From: Gammaproteobacteria bacterium UBA7310
Lineage (GTDB): Bacteria; Pseudomonadota; Gammaproteobacteria; Pseudomonadales; Ketobacteraceae
Assembly (NCBI GenBank): GCA_002471665.1
Contig: DKQK01000069.1
Coordinates: 186,390-250,389 of the forward strand
Reading direction: 5' to 3'
DNA length: 64,000 nucleotides
The position numbers and the translations under genes are program-made. Numbering within the stretch: position 1 is the stretch's first letter; every line of letters begins with the position of its first letter. Of this stretch, positions 22,361 through 33,400 are shown piece by piece. Under the pieces are notes generated by a model that was not told where the DNA came from, ran no database searches, and saw only the letters and a list, made by a program, of their open reading frames with translations.

Positions 22361-24133
22361 TTACAAAGTGTCTTTTGGTGTGTTTTTGAAATAATCGCCA
22401 ATATTAACCACCGGGTTATCCCGCTGCTCAGTCAAAATCAGCGTATTACGCCCTTTTCGCTTCGCCTGATAGAGAGCCTGATCGGCAATCTGGATAAAAT
22501 CCTCAGCCTCAATATTAGCATTTTTGGCCACAGCGGCCCCAATACTGACCGTAATCTGCTTAAACGGGCTTTCGCTGTGGGGAATGCACAGCTTCCGAAT
22601 GGCGCTCATCACCCGGTCAGCGGTATAGCGGGCACCCTCCTCATCCGTGTCCGGCAGGATAACACTGAACTCTTCCCCGCCATAACGAAACAGGGTATCC
22701 GAAGGCCGTCGCAGACAATTCCGCATAATCAGGGCCGTTCGTACCAGGGTATCGTCACCCTGCTGGTGACCATAGGCATCGTTGAAATTCTTGAAATAAT
22801 CAATATCGATCATCAACAGCGCAATGTTGCGCCGGTCCCGCCGCGCGCGGTCGATTTCCTGGCCCAGCCTTTCATCAAAGGCGCGGCGATTGGGAACACC
22901 GGTCAATCCGTCCACCAGTGCCAACTCATAATTATGGCGCGCCTCTTTTTCGAAATTTTCTTTTTCCCGACGTAACTGACGAATATGAGAGGCCAGGGAA
23001 AAAGACAGTAACACCACGTTGAGCACGATTCCCAGTTTGAGGGAGCCAATGGTAATCTCATTGGCGGGCAGCCAGCCCTGCTGCTGGGCGGAAAACAACA
23101 CCGCACCCACCAGCCCGGCCCCCCAGGCAGCCACAAAGATCCAAGCCCCCGACTGGCGCTTGATCACCGCCACGACACCCACGGCAATCACCGTAACCAC
23201 CACCAGCAAAGGCCAGATGGACGTGATACGCACCATCCAGGTGTAAGAGGCAAAGAAGCCCCCCAGAGCCATACAGGCGCTGAGCCCGCTTTCCATCAGC
23301 AGCAACCGGTCCAGCTTCGTACTGATGCCGGACACATTGAGCATGTTTCGGGTGAACAAGGTAACAAAGGTGAGGCAAATACCGATGGTGATGGGTTGAA
23401 TATGCGCGTTAAACCAGCCCGGATCGTCACGCCACAGATACATCGAGGCATACCCCATCACGGCCAATTGAAACAGAGAGATGGCTGAAATAAGAATAAC
23501 GTAATAAAGATAAGCCACCTCCCTTGCCATCAGGAAGACGAACAGATTGTAGAAAATCATGATAATCAGGGCGCCGAAGAACAAGCCGTGGGCAATACCC
23601 TGATCATAGAGCTGCGTTTCCAGACCGCTGTCACTGTAGACTGAAAAAGGAAACTGCAGGGAACCTATGGTTTGCAATCGAACCAAGGCGTAGGGGCTGT
23701 CCGGCGGGATGGGGAAATAAAACTCCGGGGCATGCCGGCTACGGGTTTTCCAGGGATGCTGATCGCCGGTTCGGGCCGCCAGTACCCATTTCCCCTGCTG
23801 TAGAAAATAAACCGCAATGGAATCCACCAGGGGGTACCCGTACGCAAGCCACAGTGGCTGATCGTTGCCCAGCGCCTGATAGGCACCGCGCAACGGTATC
23901 AGGACCCAATGGGGCGTATAGGAATAGCCTTTGTTGGTGCTGCTGAGCCAGTCTTCAAACCCAAACGCCTGCTTCAGGGTGGGAACATTTGCGACGTCAA
24001 GGGGGCTGCGACGTTCATCGGTTTGCTCATACACCATCAATTCCGGTTCGAACGACGGCCCGGTGCTATCACCACCGTGAGCAAGGGTCGCGGAGCATAA
24101 CGCCCACAGCAGCAGCAGGCTGCGGACGGCCAT
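22361..24133 (-). CDS. Membrane-bound diguanylate cyclase (7TMR-DISM sensor plus GGDEF)
   Basis: 590 residues from the ATG at 24133, which is preceded by GAAGG and begins a signal-like segment (MAVRSLLLLWALCSATLA). An in-frame TTG at 24175 would add 14 residues that spoil the signal peptide, so I prefer the ATG. A periplasmic sensor region of the 7TMR-DISMED2 kind (about 25-165) is followed by about seven membrane helices (about 175-390), a short linker helix and a C-terminal GGDEF domain. The active-site GGEEF is intact near residue 485, and an RPSD inhibitory site lies five residues before it. The protein should make cyclic di-GMP from two GTP in response to a periplasmic ligand. It sits between two synthetase genes on the same strand, 304 nt after one and 124 nt before the next. 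It may therefore be co-transcribed with the cluster, but it may also have its own promoter. Confidence 0.93.
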   Translation of the reverse strand: MAVRSLLLLWALCSATLAHGGDSTGPSFEPELMVYEQTDERRSPLDVANVPTLKQAFGFEDWLSSTNKGYSYTPHWVLIPLRGAYQALGNDQPLWLAYGYPLVDSIAVYFLQQGKWVLAARTGDQHPWKTRSRHAPEFYFPIPPDSPYALVRLQTIGSLQFPFSVYSDSGLETQLYDQGIAHGLFFGALIIMIFYNLFVFLMAREVAYLYYVILISAISLFQLAVMGYASMYLWRDDPGWFNAHIQPITIGICLTFVTLFTRNMLNVSGISTKLDRLLLMESGLSACMALGGFFASYTWMVRITSIWPLLVVVTVIAVGVVAVIKRQSGAWIFVAAWGAGLVGAVLFSAQQQGWLPANEITIGSLKLGIVLNVVLLSFSLASHIRQLRREKENFEKEARHNYELALVDGLTGVPNRRAFDERLGQEIDRARRDRRNIALLMIDIDYFKNFNDAYGHQQGDDTLVRTALIMRNCLRRPSDTLFRYGGEEFSVILPDTDEEGARYTADRVMSAIRKLCIPHSESPFKQITVSIGAAVAKNANIEAEDFIQIADQALYQAKRKGRNTLILTEQRDNPVVNIGDYFKNTPKDTL

Positions 24134-24286
24134 CGCCTTCACGCAATTATTCACAGCATCAATCCACAGTAACAATGAGTTGTTGACTCAGCGGGTTATT
24201 GATTGAGCCTCTGCCCCGGCCAGCCAGGGGCGGATAAACTCCCCAATCATACCCTGCGGTAGTGTCCCGCACACGGAGTTCACGCC

Positions 24287-24329
24287 ATTATAACCTTATA
24301 CATGACCTTTTATGACCCATGGTTATGAC
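24287..24329 (-). promoter_or_regulatory. Candidate promoter of the diguanylate cyclase gene
   Basis: Exact -10 TATAAT at 24287-24292 on the coding strand, without a consensus -35. In its place are repeated GTCAT elements at 24302-24306, 24312-24316 and 24325-24329, spaced 10 and 13 nt, which could be activator half-sites. This would give a leader of about 150 nt. Confidence 0.3.
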
Positions 24330-24355
24330 GTTTGTTCAACGAACAACCAAGCCGG

Positions 24356-24390
24356 ACAGCCCCTGACGACAGCCCCTGACGACAGCCCCC
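24356..24390. repeat. 13-bp tandem repeat, about 2.7 copies
   Basis: Unit ACAGCCCCTGACG occurs twice in full and once partly, just downstream of the 33599 gene stop. It probably arose by slippage; no function is evident. Confidence 0.8.
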
Positions 24391-24437
24391 TAAACTTCTT
24401 AGGAGGCCTTTTTAAAGAAGCCTTTTATAGCAAACGT

Positions 24438-27400
24438 TTACAGAAAACCTTCGTCGCGACCACTTTCCTCCGCGCTGGACCCCACCTGTTGTTCTGCGGT
24501 TTGTGCTGCCCATTTCATGGTGTCAAGATACTGGGCAATATCGGCAATGGTGTGGAGCTCGAACAACGAACGCAACTGTATGTCCACTTCGAATGCCTGC
24601 CGAAACTTCGATACCGCCCGCGCCGCCAGCAATGAATGGCCACCCAGGTCAAAAAAGCTGTCATGAATGCCAATGTCACTGACTCCCAGCACCTCACTCC
24701 AGATCTGTGCCAGTTTTTCTTCCGTTTCGTTTCTGGGTGCAACATAGGGCGGTCTGCCGCTGTGATCGGGATCCGGCAACGCCTTGCGGTCCACTTTACC
24801 ATTGGGGGTCAGCGGCCATTGCTCCAGGGTCACCACAGAAGCCGGCACCATGTAATCGGGCAGGGATGAGCGCAACCGGGCCTTCACGGATTCGGTGGCA
24901 AGCCCAGCCGGCGCGATAACATAGGCCACCAACTGCTCATTCTTCACCAGGATCAGACTATCCTGCACCTCAGGCAAGCCATTCAGGGCAGCCTCGATTT
25001 CACCCAGCTCAATGCGCAAGCCCCGAATCTTCACCTGAAAATCCTTACGCCCCACGTATTCAATGGTGCCATCCGGGCGTGCCCGCACCAGATCACCGGT
25101 CCGATACCATTGGCCCTCTGAGCAATAGGGATTCTGCTGGAAGACAGACTGGCTCAACTCCGGCCTGTTCAAGTATCCGTTGCCCACCCCGGCTCCGCCT
25201 ATGCACAGCTCACCCACAATGCCGGGAGGAAGCAGATGGTCGGCGTTATCGACAATGTATAGCTGGGTGTTGCCAATGGCCTTGCCAATCGGAATCACCG
25301 CAGAATCCCGAGCGGGATCGAATACATGGTAGGACACCACATCGGTACATTCCGTAGGGCCATAACTGTTCACCAACTTGCAGCCCCCTGCCTTCAACCA
25401 GGGTAGCAATGCCTCCTGCCGAATCGGCTCTCCGCCAAGAATGAGATAGCGCAAGCTGGGGAACGGGTAACCCGCTTTTGAAGGGTCTTCCACCAAAGGG
25501 TAAAACGCACTGGGGGCACAATTCACTACGGTGATGTTTTCACTCTCCAGGGTGCGTGCGATCACTTCCAGGTCAAAATCCGACATGTCAGGAATCACCA
25601 GGGCGCCACCCACCAGCAGCGGTGCAAACAGATTTTTCTGGGTCAAATCGAAACCGAAAGCGCCCATTAACAAAAACCGGTCTGCTGCGGTTAGCCCCAG
25701 GTCATTAATGTACCAGGACTGCAGGTTCACCTCACCGGAATGCCGGACTTCAGCACCTTTGGGCTGCCCTGTGGAACCGGAGGTGTAGATGACGTAAATG
25801 GCATCCTCCGGTTGTGGTAAGGTCGTCGATGTATCCGCCGCCGCATCGCGCCACGCACTATCAACATCCAGCTCCAGCACCTGCGCTGCATTACCCTGCA
25901 AAACATCCTCTAACCGCTCGCGCACGCAACGCTGTGTGATCAACACCTGAGCGCCGGAATCCTCCAGAATGTACGCCAACCGTTGCGCGGGATAGTTGGA
26001 ATCCATCGGCACATAGGCGGCGCCGCATTTCAGCACCGCCAACACCGCTACCAGCATATCCACACCACGATCAAGACAGATTCCCACGCGCTCGCCCCGG
26101 TCCACGCCGCGCTGGCGCAAGATCGCCGCCAAGGCGTCGGACTGCTGATGCAGTTGCGCGTAGGTCAACTGTTCCTGACCCTTTCGTACGGCAATGGCCT
26201 GCGGAGTGAGATCTTTCTGCCGCAGAAAGCCATGGACCACGGTTGCCATCTCCAATGGTTGCCCCGCGGTGGTTGGCGGCGGCACCTGCTCTTGCGGTAA
26301 TCTAAGCTCAAGCTTGCCGATATTGCCGACCCCGTCAAGAATCTGCTGGCTCAACTGTTCCAGGCGCGGCAGAAAGGCCAGATCGGCGAACAGATCCGCC
26401 ATGTAGATAAGATTCAACTCCAGCCAGCCATCCTGTTGATGCACAACAAACTGTACCGGGCCATCCTGCAGCTGCGGATAGGCCTTCAGTTTGATAGCGT
26501 CCCCAAACAACGTCATCGATGGGATAAAGTTGTAATAATTGAACATAAAGTTCAACCGCCCTTGCGGCAGCAACCTGCCTTGGGCCAGCAGGGAAACATT
26601 GGCGTTCGCCCGCAGGGATTTACGATACTGACGGATGTGGCTGAAGAGGTCCCCCACTTTGGCGTCACGACGGAACAGCTCCTTGGGATACACCACCGGC
26701 ATCACTTGAAAGTAATTACCGAAAGCCCGTTGCTGCTGACCGACCCGGCCACCCACCACCTCAGACACAAAGAAGTCATCTTCGCCGCGACAGTAGGCGT
26801 TGATCAACAATCCGTAGAGTGCCTTGAAATACAATGAAGGGGTTATCCTGTGCTGCGTGCAGAACGCCTGCAATCGATCCCAATGCTGATCTGTAAGACG
26901 AATACTCTGCTCAACTCGCCTGGCCTGGGCTTTCTGGCTGGGTGGAATGGCAAAGTCCAACGCTTCCAGTGACGAACTCTGTTGCTTCCAGAATGCCACC
27001 ACCGCTGCTGAATCCGTGCGGCGGCGGTTATCCTCAACATATTGAGCGAAGATATCCGGTGCCGGTTGACAGGGCATGCCCGAGCGCAGGGCTTGCGTGT
27101 AGGCGATGGAATGCTTGAGGTGAACTGCCATCCCGGCGCCATCCAAAATGATATGATTCATTCTGAATACAACCAGGTGACGGCCGCGATCCAGCTTGAA
27201 TATAAAATACTGACTCAATGCGCCGGCAATATCATAAGGCTGCCAGATAAGGGATTGGGCCTGCTGAGCGGCGGCTTCATCGCTGGTCTGTCGATCGGTC
27301 CAGTCTTCAATCACCGGCTCCACACTGCCGTTCTTATCAATGCAGAGATAAGCCACATCGGTGTATGGCAGATCGGATACCACAATGCCGGCGCGCAGCA

Positions 27401-30400
27401 ACGGGTGATCCTGCACCAGCTTTTTGCTGGCCGCCACCCACGCATCAACATCAAATTCACCGTCGGTAATAAAATGATAGCCCAGACTGTTTTTCAGTGT
27501 GTCCGGTTGCACCAGGGTATCGAGAACCATATCCCGTTGCATGGGCGACAAGGTACGCAGTTCGTAGCGGCCGGAGTCGATGGCCAATGCATCATAAAGG
27601 GATTCAACCGCAACCATCTGCACCTGATCCACCATCTGTGCGGGTTGGTCGATGAATCGATCAAGCACCCGCAGGAAGTGATGGGTCATGCGGGCGATGG
27701 TGGATTCTTCAAACAGGTCAGTGTTGTATTCGAACACGCCACCCAGGCCGGCTTCACCTTCCTGCAGAATCAAGGACAGTTCATACTTGGCCGTTTTGTG
27801 TTCCCGCGGCACCGTTTCAATACTGAGCCCGGCCATCTCTGCCTGTAATGACTCCTGGGCCACATTCTGCAGTGCGAAACCTACCTGGGCGCCGGGAGAA
27901 GTATCGGCCGTACGCTCCATTTTAATCGCGTCCAGCAACAGGTCTGCAGGCATATCCTGATGGGCATATGCGCCCAGGGACACTTCCTTCACCTGATTCA
28001 GATAATCCATGACGGAAGGGTTGTCTTCCAGACGGGTGCGGATCACCAGGCCGTTAATGAAGAAGCCGATCAGGCCTTCCAGTTCCGCGCGATTACGTCC
28101 GGCAATGGGAATGCCCACACAGATGTCTTGCTGCCCCGCGTAGCGGGAGAGCATAAGCTGATAGGCCCCCATGAGTACCATAAACGGGGTAAAGTCGTTC
28201 TGTTCACAGAACCGTGCCAAGCGCGCCGACAATGACTCGCCCAGCGTTACTTGGTAATGCGCCCCATTGAACGTCTGATGCTTGGGCCGGGGTTTATCCG
28301 TCGGCAAGCGCAGCACATCAGGCGCACCCCGCAGCGCATCCTGCCAATATCGACGCAGGGATTCCAATACCTCGCCCTGCAACCAGTTGCGCTGCCAGAC
28401 GGCGAAATCCGAATACTGAATCGGTAACGGCGGCAGAGGCGACCCCTGCCCGGCGGCAAAGGCGGGATACAATGCCTCTATTTCCTGCACCAACACGCCC
28501 AGCGACCAACCGTCAGAAACAATATGATGCATATTCAGCAGCAGGATATGAGTATCTTCATCCAGCTTGAGAATACGGGTGGTAAACAGGGCATCGTCCT
28601 GCAGGGAATAAATCCGGGCAGCATCCTCATCCACCCAATGAGTAACCTGTTGCTGCTGTGCTGTTGGGTCCAGATGTGAGAGGTCGATCAACTCCGAGCG
28701 CCATGGCTGTGGCTCGTGCACCAACAGCCGGGGCACACCATCGCATTCCCCAAAGTTTGTTCGCAGCACCTCATGGCGGGTGGCGATTTCGCCGAACACA
28801 CGATCCAGCACCGCGATATCCAACGCACCTTTTATCTTAAGTGCCGATGGCAGGTTGTATTCACTGCTGCCCTGATTAAGCTGATCAACAAACCACAGTC
28901 GATATTGTGCGAATGACAAGGTATCCCGATTGGGGGGATCCAAAGCAATCAAGGGTGGTGCATCCGCCACACTGGTGGATGCAGCGGTGCTGATGTATCG
29001 CACCAGTTTTTCAATGGTGGGTGCCTCAAACAGCGCCCGCACAGACAGCTCCACATTAAACGCTTTGCGTATCCTGGATACTACTTGAGTGGCCAACAGG
29101 GAATGGCCGCCGCTTTCAAAGAAATTGGCCTTAACACTGATATGCGGCAGTTTAAGCACCTGGCACCAGATATCGGCAATCTGTTGTTCACTTTCATTGC
29201 GGGGTGAAACCACTTCAGCGGCACCACTGAAATCGGGTTCAGGCAACGCCTTACGGTCCACTTTGCCATTTGGAGTCAGTGGCCAAACCGCAACACCCAC
29301 AATGCTGGCGGGCACCATGAATTCAGGCAGCAAGCGTCTCAACTCGGCTTTGGCCGCGTCGACGTCAAGAGCGGTGTCGGTCAGCACATAGCTGACCAGG
29401 GTATCGTTACGAACCAGGGAAATAGCATCCTGTACACCGGGCAGGATTTTCAGTTTGCTGTCGATTTCCCCCAATTCGATTCTTAGGCCACGCAACTTGA
29501 CCTGGAAATCCGCGCGACCGATATAGCAGTAGCGGCCGTCTTCATCAAGGCGGCAAATGTCCCCGGTTCGGTACCAACGACCTTCGCTGAACGGACACGG
29601 CCGAAAGGATTCAGCATTCAGTTCCGGGCGCTGCCAATACCCGGCTCCTACCCCTTCTCCCGCTACCCGCAGTTCTCCAGCCGCCCCTCGTGGCATGAGA
29701 TTACCCTGCTTATTGACAATATACAGTGCGGTGTTGGGAGTGGGCACGCCAATGGGCAGTGATTCAGTGGCAGGTGGTATTGACTGCACACTGTAAGACG
29801 AGACCACATCGCTGCATTCGGTGGGGCCGTAACTGTTGGTCAGGGTTGCATTAGTACCGCGCTCGGCTAACCAGCGGCCCATTATATCCAGGCGAATGGG
29901 TTCACCACCCAACACCACATGACGCAAACTGCGAATGCGATGCGCCGATTCCAGCAGTGGGTAGAACGCTGAAGGCGCGCAATTCACAACGGTGACATTG
30001 TGTTTTTCGATATCGGCGACCAGTGAATCCGGATCATATTCCGCGGCAGTGGGAATAACCAAAGCACCACCACTGCACAGCGGTGCGAACAGATTCTTCT
30101 GAGTCAGATCGAAGCCAATGGCAGACATCAGTAAAAAGCGATCGTTGTGATCGCACTGCAACAGGTCCTGATACCAATCCAGCAGATTGGCCTCTCCCCG
30201 CTGGTAAACACCGGCGCCTTTAGGCTGACCGGTGGAACCAGAGGTATAAACATAGTACAACAGGGAATCCAGATTCACGGCTGCCGCCGGACCATCGGCA
30301 GGCACTTCAGCCAATGCCGCCTCCAGATTGTCCACAATCAATAGCGCGGTAGACTCCGGTATGCTGGCTTCACCAGCAGTAAAGCGATCTAAAACACAGG

Positions 30401-33400
30401 ACTCGCTGATAAGTGCATCGGCGGCAGAATCCTGCAGGATAAACGCCAATCTTTCTGCCGGATAATGAGAATCCAGGGGCACATAAGCCGCACCGGATTT
30501 AATGACGCCCAGATACAGTGGCACTAGCGTCAGATTTCGACTGACACACACGGCAACACGACTTTGATCTGTGATCTTGTTGGCCACAAGCCAGTTGGCA
30601 ACCTGATTGCTTAAGGCATCCAGTTGTTCATATGTCAGAACTTGATCATCCCAGATTACCGCCGCAGAGCCGGGGCTACGGGCAACCTGTTCAGAAAACC
30701 GTTGTAGCAAAGTGGGGCCAACCGGTCTGGAGCCGCCCCGGGCGATGGCCAGCAACTCATCACGTTCCTCTGAGAACAACCAATCGTGCTGGTTAAGCTC
30801 AGTGGTGGTATTAAGAATCTGTTCGTGCACTCGGGCCATTCGCTCCAGCAACTGAAACCCGGCGAACTCGTTCTCCCGATAACTTAACCGAATCTGCACG
30901 GAAGCATCCGATGGTGTTACCAAAAGCTTGACCGTACCCGGATTATCCGGCTGCATCGGTTGCAGAACCACCTCATTTCCCTGCAGCGTCAATGGACGGG
31001 ATATCTCCGGCAGCCGATAATTAAACTGAAACTCCAGTGCGTCTGCCGACAATAGCTCGGATCGGCTCAACATGGAGAGAAACTGCGCGTCGCCAACACT
31101 TTTTTTCCATTGACGGTTCTGAATTAACAACTCATCAAACGTGCCCGCGGTAATTGCATGTTGGACATGAGGTGTGAACTGAAACAAACAACCGATCCAC
31201 TGCGAATTGGCATCGCTACGGCCTGCCCCCGCATCGACCAGCACAAACTCCTCTGAATGATAAAAACACTGCTGTAGAGCCACCGTGTACAATGTGCGCA
31301 GATAGTTTGCCTGGGATACCCCGTGTCGCTGACAGAAATTCACCAGTTGCTCATAGTGTTCAGCGCCAATGGTCCAATTCTGACTGACGGCTTCACCGGG
31401 TTGTTGCCGTTTCACCGCAACGGATTCATGTTGCTTGAGCTGGTCACGCCAATAGGCCAAGGTAGCGTTCCGGTCGGACACTGCCATTCTGTTTAGAATC
31501 CAGCTCCTCACTTCCTCCAGCGGCGTACTGGCAACTGGCTCACCGTTATAGGCAGCCACAAACTGCTGAAAATGGCGCAGTTTGCTGATGCCGTCGAACA
31601 CCGAATGGTGGGCCGCAACGATAAGGCAATGACGCGCTTCAGACCACCTCACCAGATGATAGCGTACCAGCGGTTGGGCTTCGATATTCCAGGCCGGCAG
31701 CGCCAGAGCACTGACCCGCTCCATGAATTGCGGTTCATCCACAGCAATATCAGACCAGTCGTGCTCCAGCAACTCAATTTCACGGTGAACACAGATCAAC
31801 TGATACAGCGGATCCGCACCGGGCACGTCACAGGTGACGATACGGGATCGTAACAGTGGATTGGCATCCGCTACCTGCTGCAACGCTGCCTTGACCTGCC
31901 GCGCTTCCACCTGTGGCAAATTCACATGGTAGCCGATCGCGTTACGGTTGCTGTCCGGTTCCCGCAGGCTGTCCAGGCAAAAATCACGCTGCATGGGAGT
32001 AAGCGGCAGGGCTGCATCAAAGCTGCCCTCCGGAGCCAACAGCTGCAGCAGATCCTGCTCCTGATAAAGCTGTACGGCGTCGATATTCTGATCCAGGTTT
32101 TCACACAGGAGGGTCAGCGCTCGGCAAAAATGATCAATGAAGCGGGTGATGGTGCGTTCATTGAATAAGTCCGTATTGTACTCCAGCATGCCGTCCACAC
32201 AATCGCCGTGGTCCGCCAGCATCATGGTCAGATCCAACCGCGCTGCCACCAGCTCGATGGGCATGGGTTCGATCTCGAGGCCGCCCAATACCGCTTTCCT
32301 GGCCGTGCCATCACCACTGGTCAACGATAACGCCACCTGATACAACGGAGAGAAGCTTAGGTTGCGTGGGGTATTCAGCTCTTCGACAATCGCCTCAAAC
32401 GGCACATCCTGATGGCTTTGCGCGCCCAGCACTTTGTCTTTTACTTGGGCCACCAATTGTCGAAAACTGGGATTGCCTTTCAGATCGGTGCGGATCACCA
32501 GTGTATTGACAAAAAACCCGATCAACCCTTCTACTTCCGCACGGGTCCGGCCTGCTACCGGCATACCTACGCATAAGTCTTGCTGCTGGGCCCACTTTGA
32601 CAAAACCAGCTTATAGGCTGCCATGAATACCACGTACAACGTGGTATCAAACTCCCGTGCAACTGCCCGCAAGCGCGCAGTAAGCTGTTCATCAATTGTA
32701 ATTGTTCGAGTTGCACCATTGAGGGTTTGTAACGCTGGTCGGGGCCGATCAAATGGTAACGCCAATTGCGCCGGCGCAGCGTGCAATGCTTTGCGCCAAT
32801 AGCTTAATTGCCGGTCCAGTTCATCTCCTTGCAACCAGTCACGCTGCCAGGCGGCAAAATCCGCGTATTGAATCTCCAGCTCCGGCAACGGAGCTTGCGC
32901 GCCCATCCTCTCCGCTGCATACAAAGCGGATATTTCACGAACGAAAACCCCCATGGACCAACCATCGGTCACAATATGGTGCATGGTAACTATCAAGCCA
33001 TGCTTGTTATCATCCAACTTATACAGGCGGGCCCGTATCAATGGCCCCACACTGAGATCAAAGGAGGTGCGTACCTCCTGTTCCACCTTCGATTTAACCG
33101 CCTGCATCCGATCCTGCTCGGGCAGATCCATAAGCGATTCGAATGGTATTGGGAAATGATCAATGTCACGCACAACCTGAGCAGGCTCTTCGCCCTGTAG
33201 CAAAAATACCGTACGCAATGCTTCGTGTCGTTGGATCAGTTTCAGGAAGGCACGCTGCAACGCCTCCACATCGAGGATACCGCTAAGATACAGGGCGGCC
33301 GGAATATGAAAAGTACTGCTGCCCGGCGTCAGCTGTTCAATAAACCAGAGCCGCTGCTGGGCATGAGATAACGGAATAAAACCTTGCCGATCAACCTTGG

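Larger units (their letters stand above)
24134..24437 (-). promoter_or_regulatory. Intergenic region before the diguanylate cyclase gene
   Basis: 304 nt without a gene. On the coding strand it holds, in order, a short tandem repeat (24356-24390), the inverted repeat TTGTTC-aac-GAACAA (24332-24346), three spaced GTCAT elements (24302-24329), an exact TATAAT (24287-24292) and a GC-rich hairpin (about 24213-24231). I see no clear intrinsic terminator after the upstream synthetase, so read-through is possible alongside a separate promoter. Confidence 0.45.

Noticed and set aside
24134..24175. TTG start 14 codons upstream of the diguanylate cyclase ATG
   Set aside because: The ATG at 24133 has a better ribosome-binding site and places the signal-like hydrophobic stretch at the N-terminus.
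230..30740. Assigning the DLKN A domains to aspartate because of the DL start
   Set aside because: Positions 239, 278, 322 and 330 (K, N, S, D) differ from the aspartate code DLTKVGHIGK, so the assignment would be a guess.
8200..32015. Reading the C' domains as epimerization domains
   Set aside because: They precede rather than follow the A-PCP unit and lack the EGHGRE and RTVGWF motifs seen in the true E domains of the 46147 gene.
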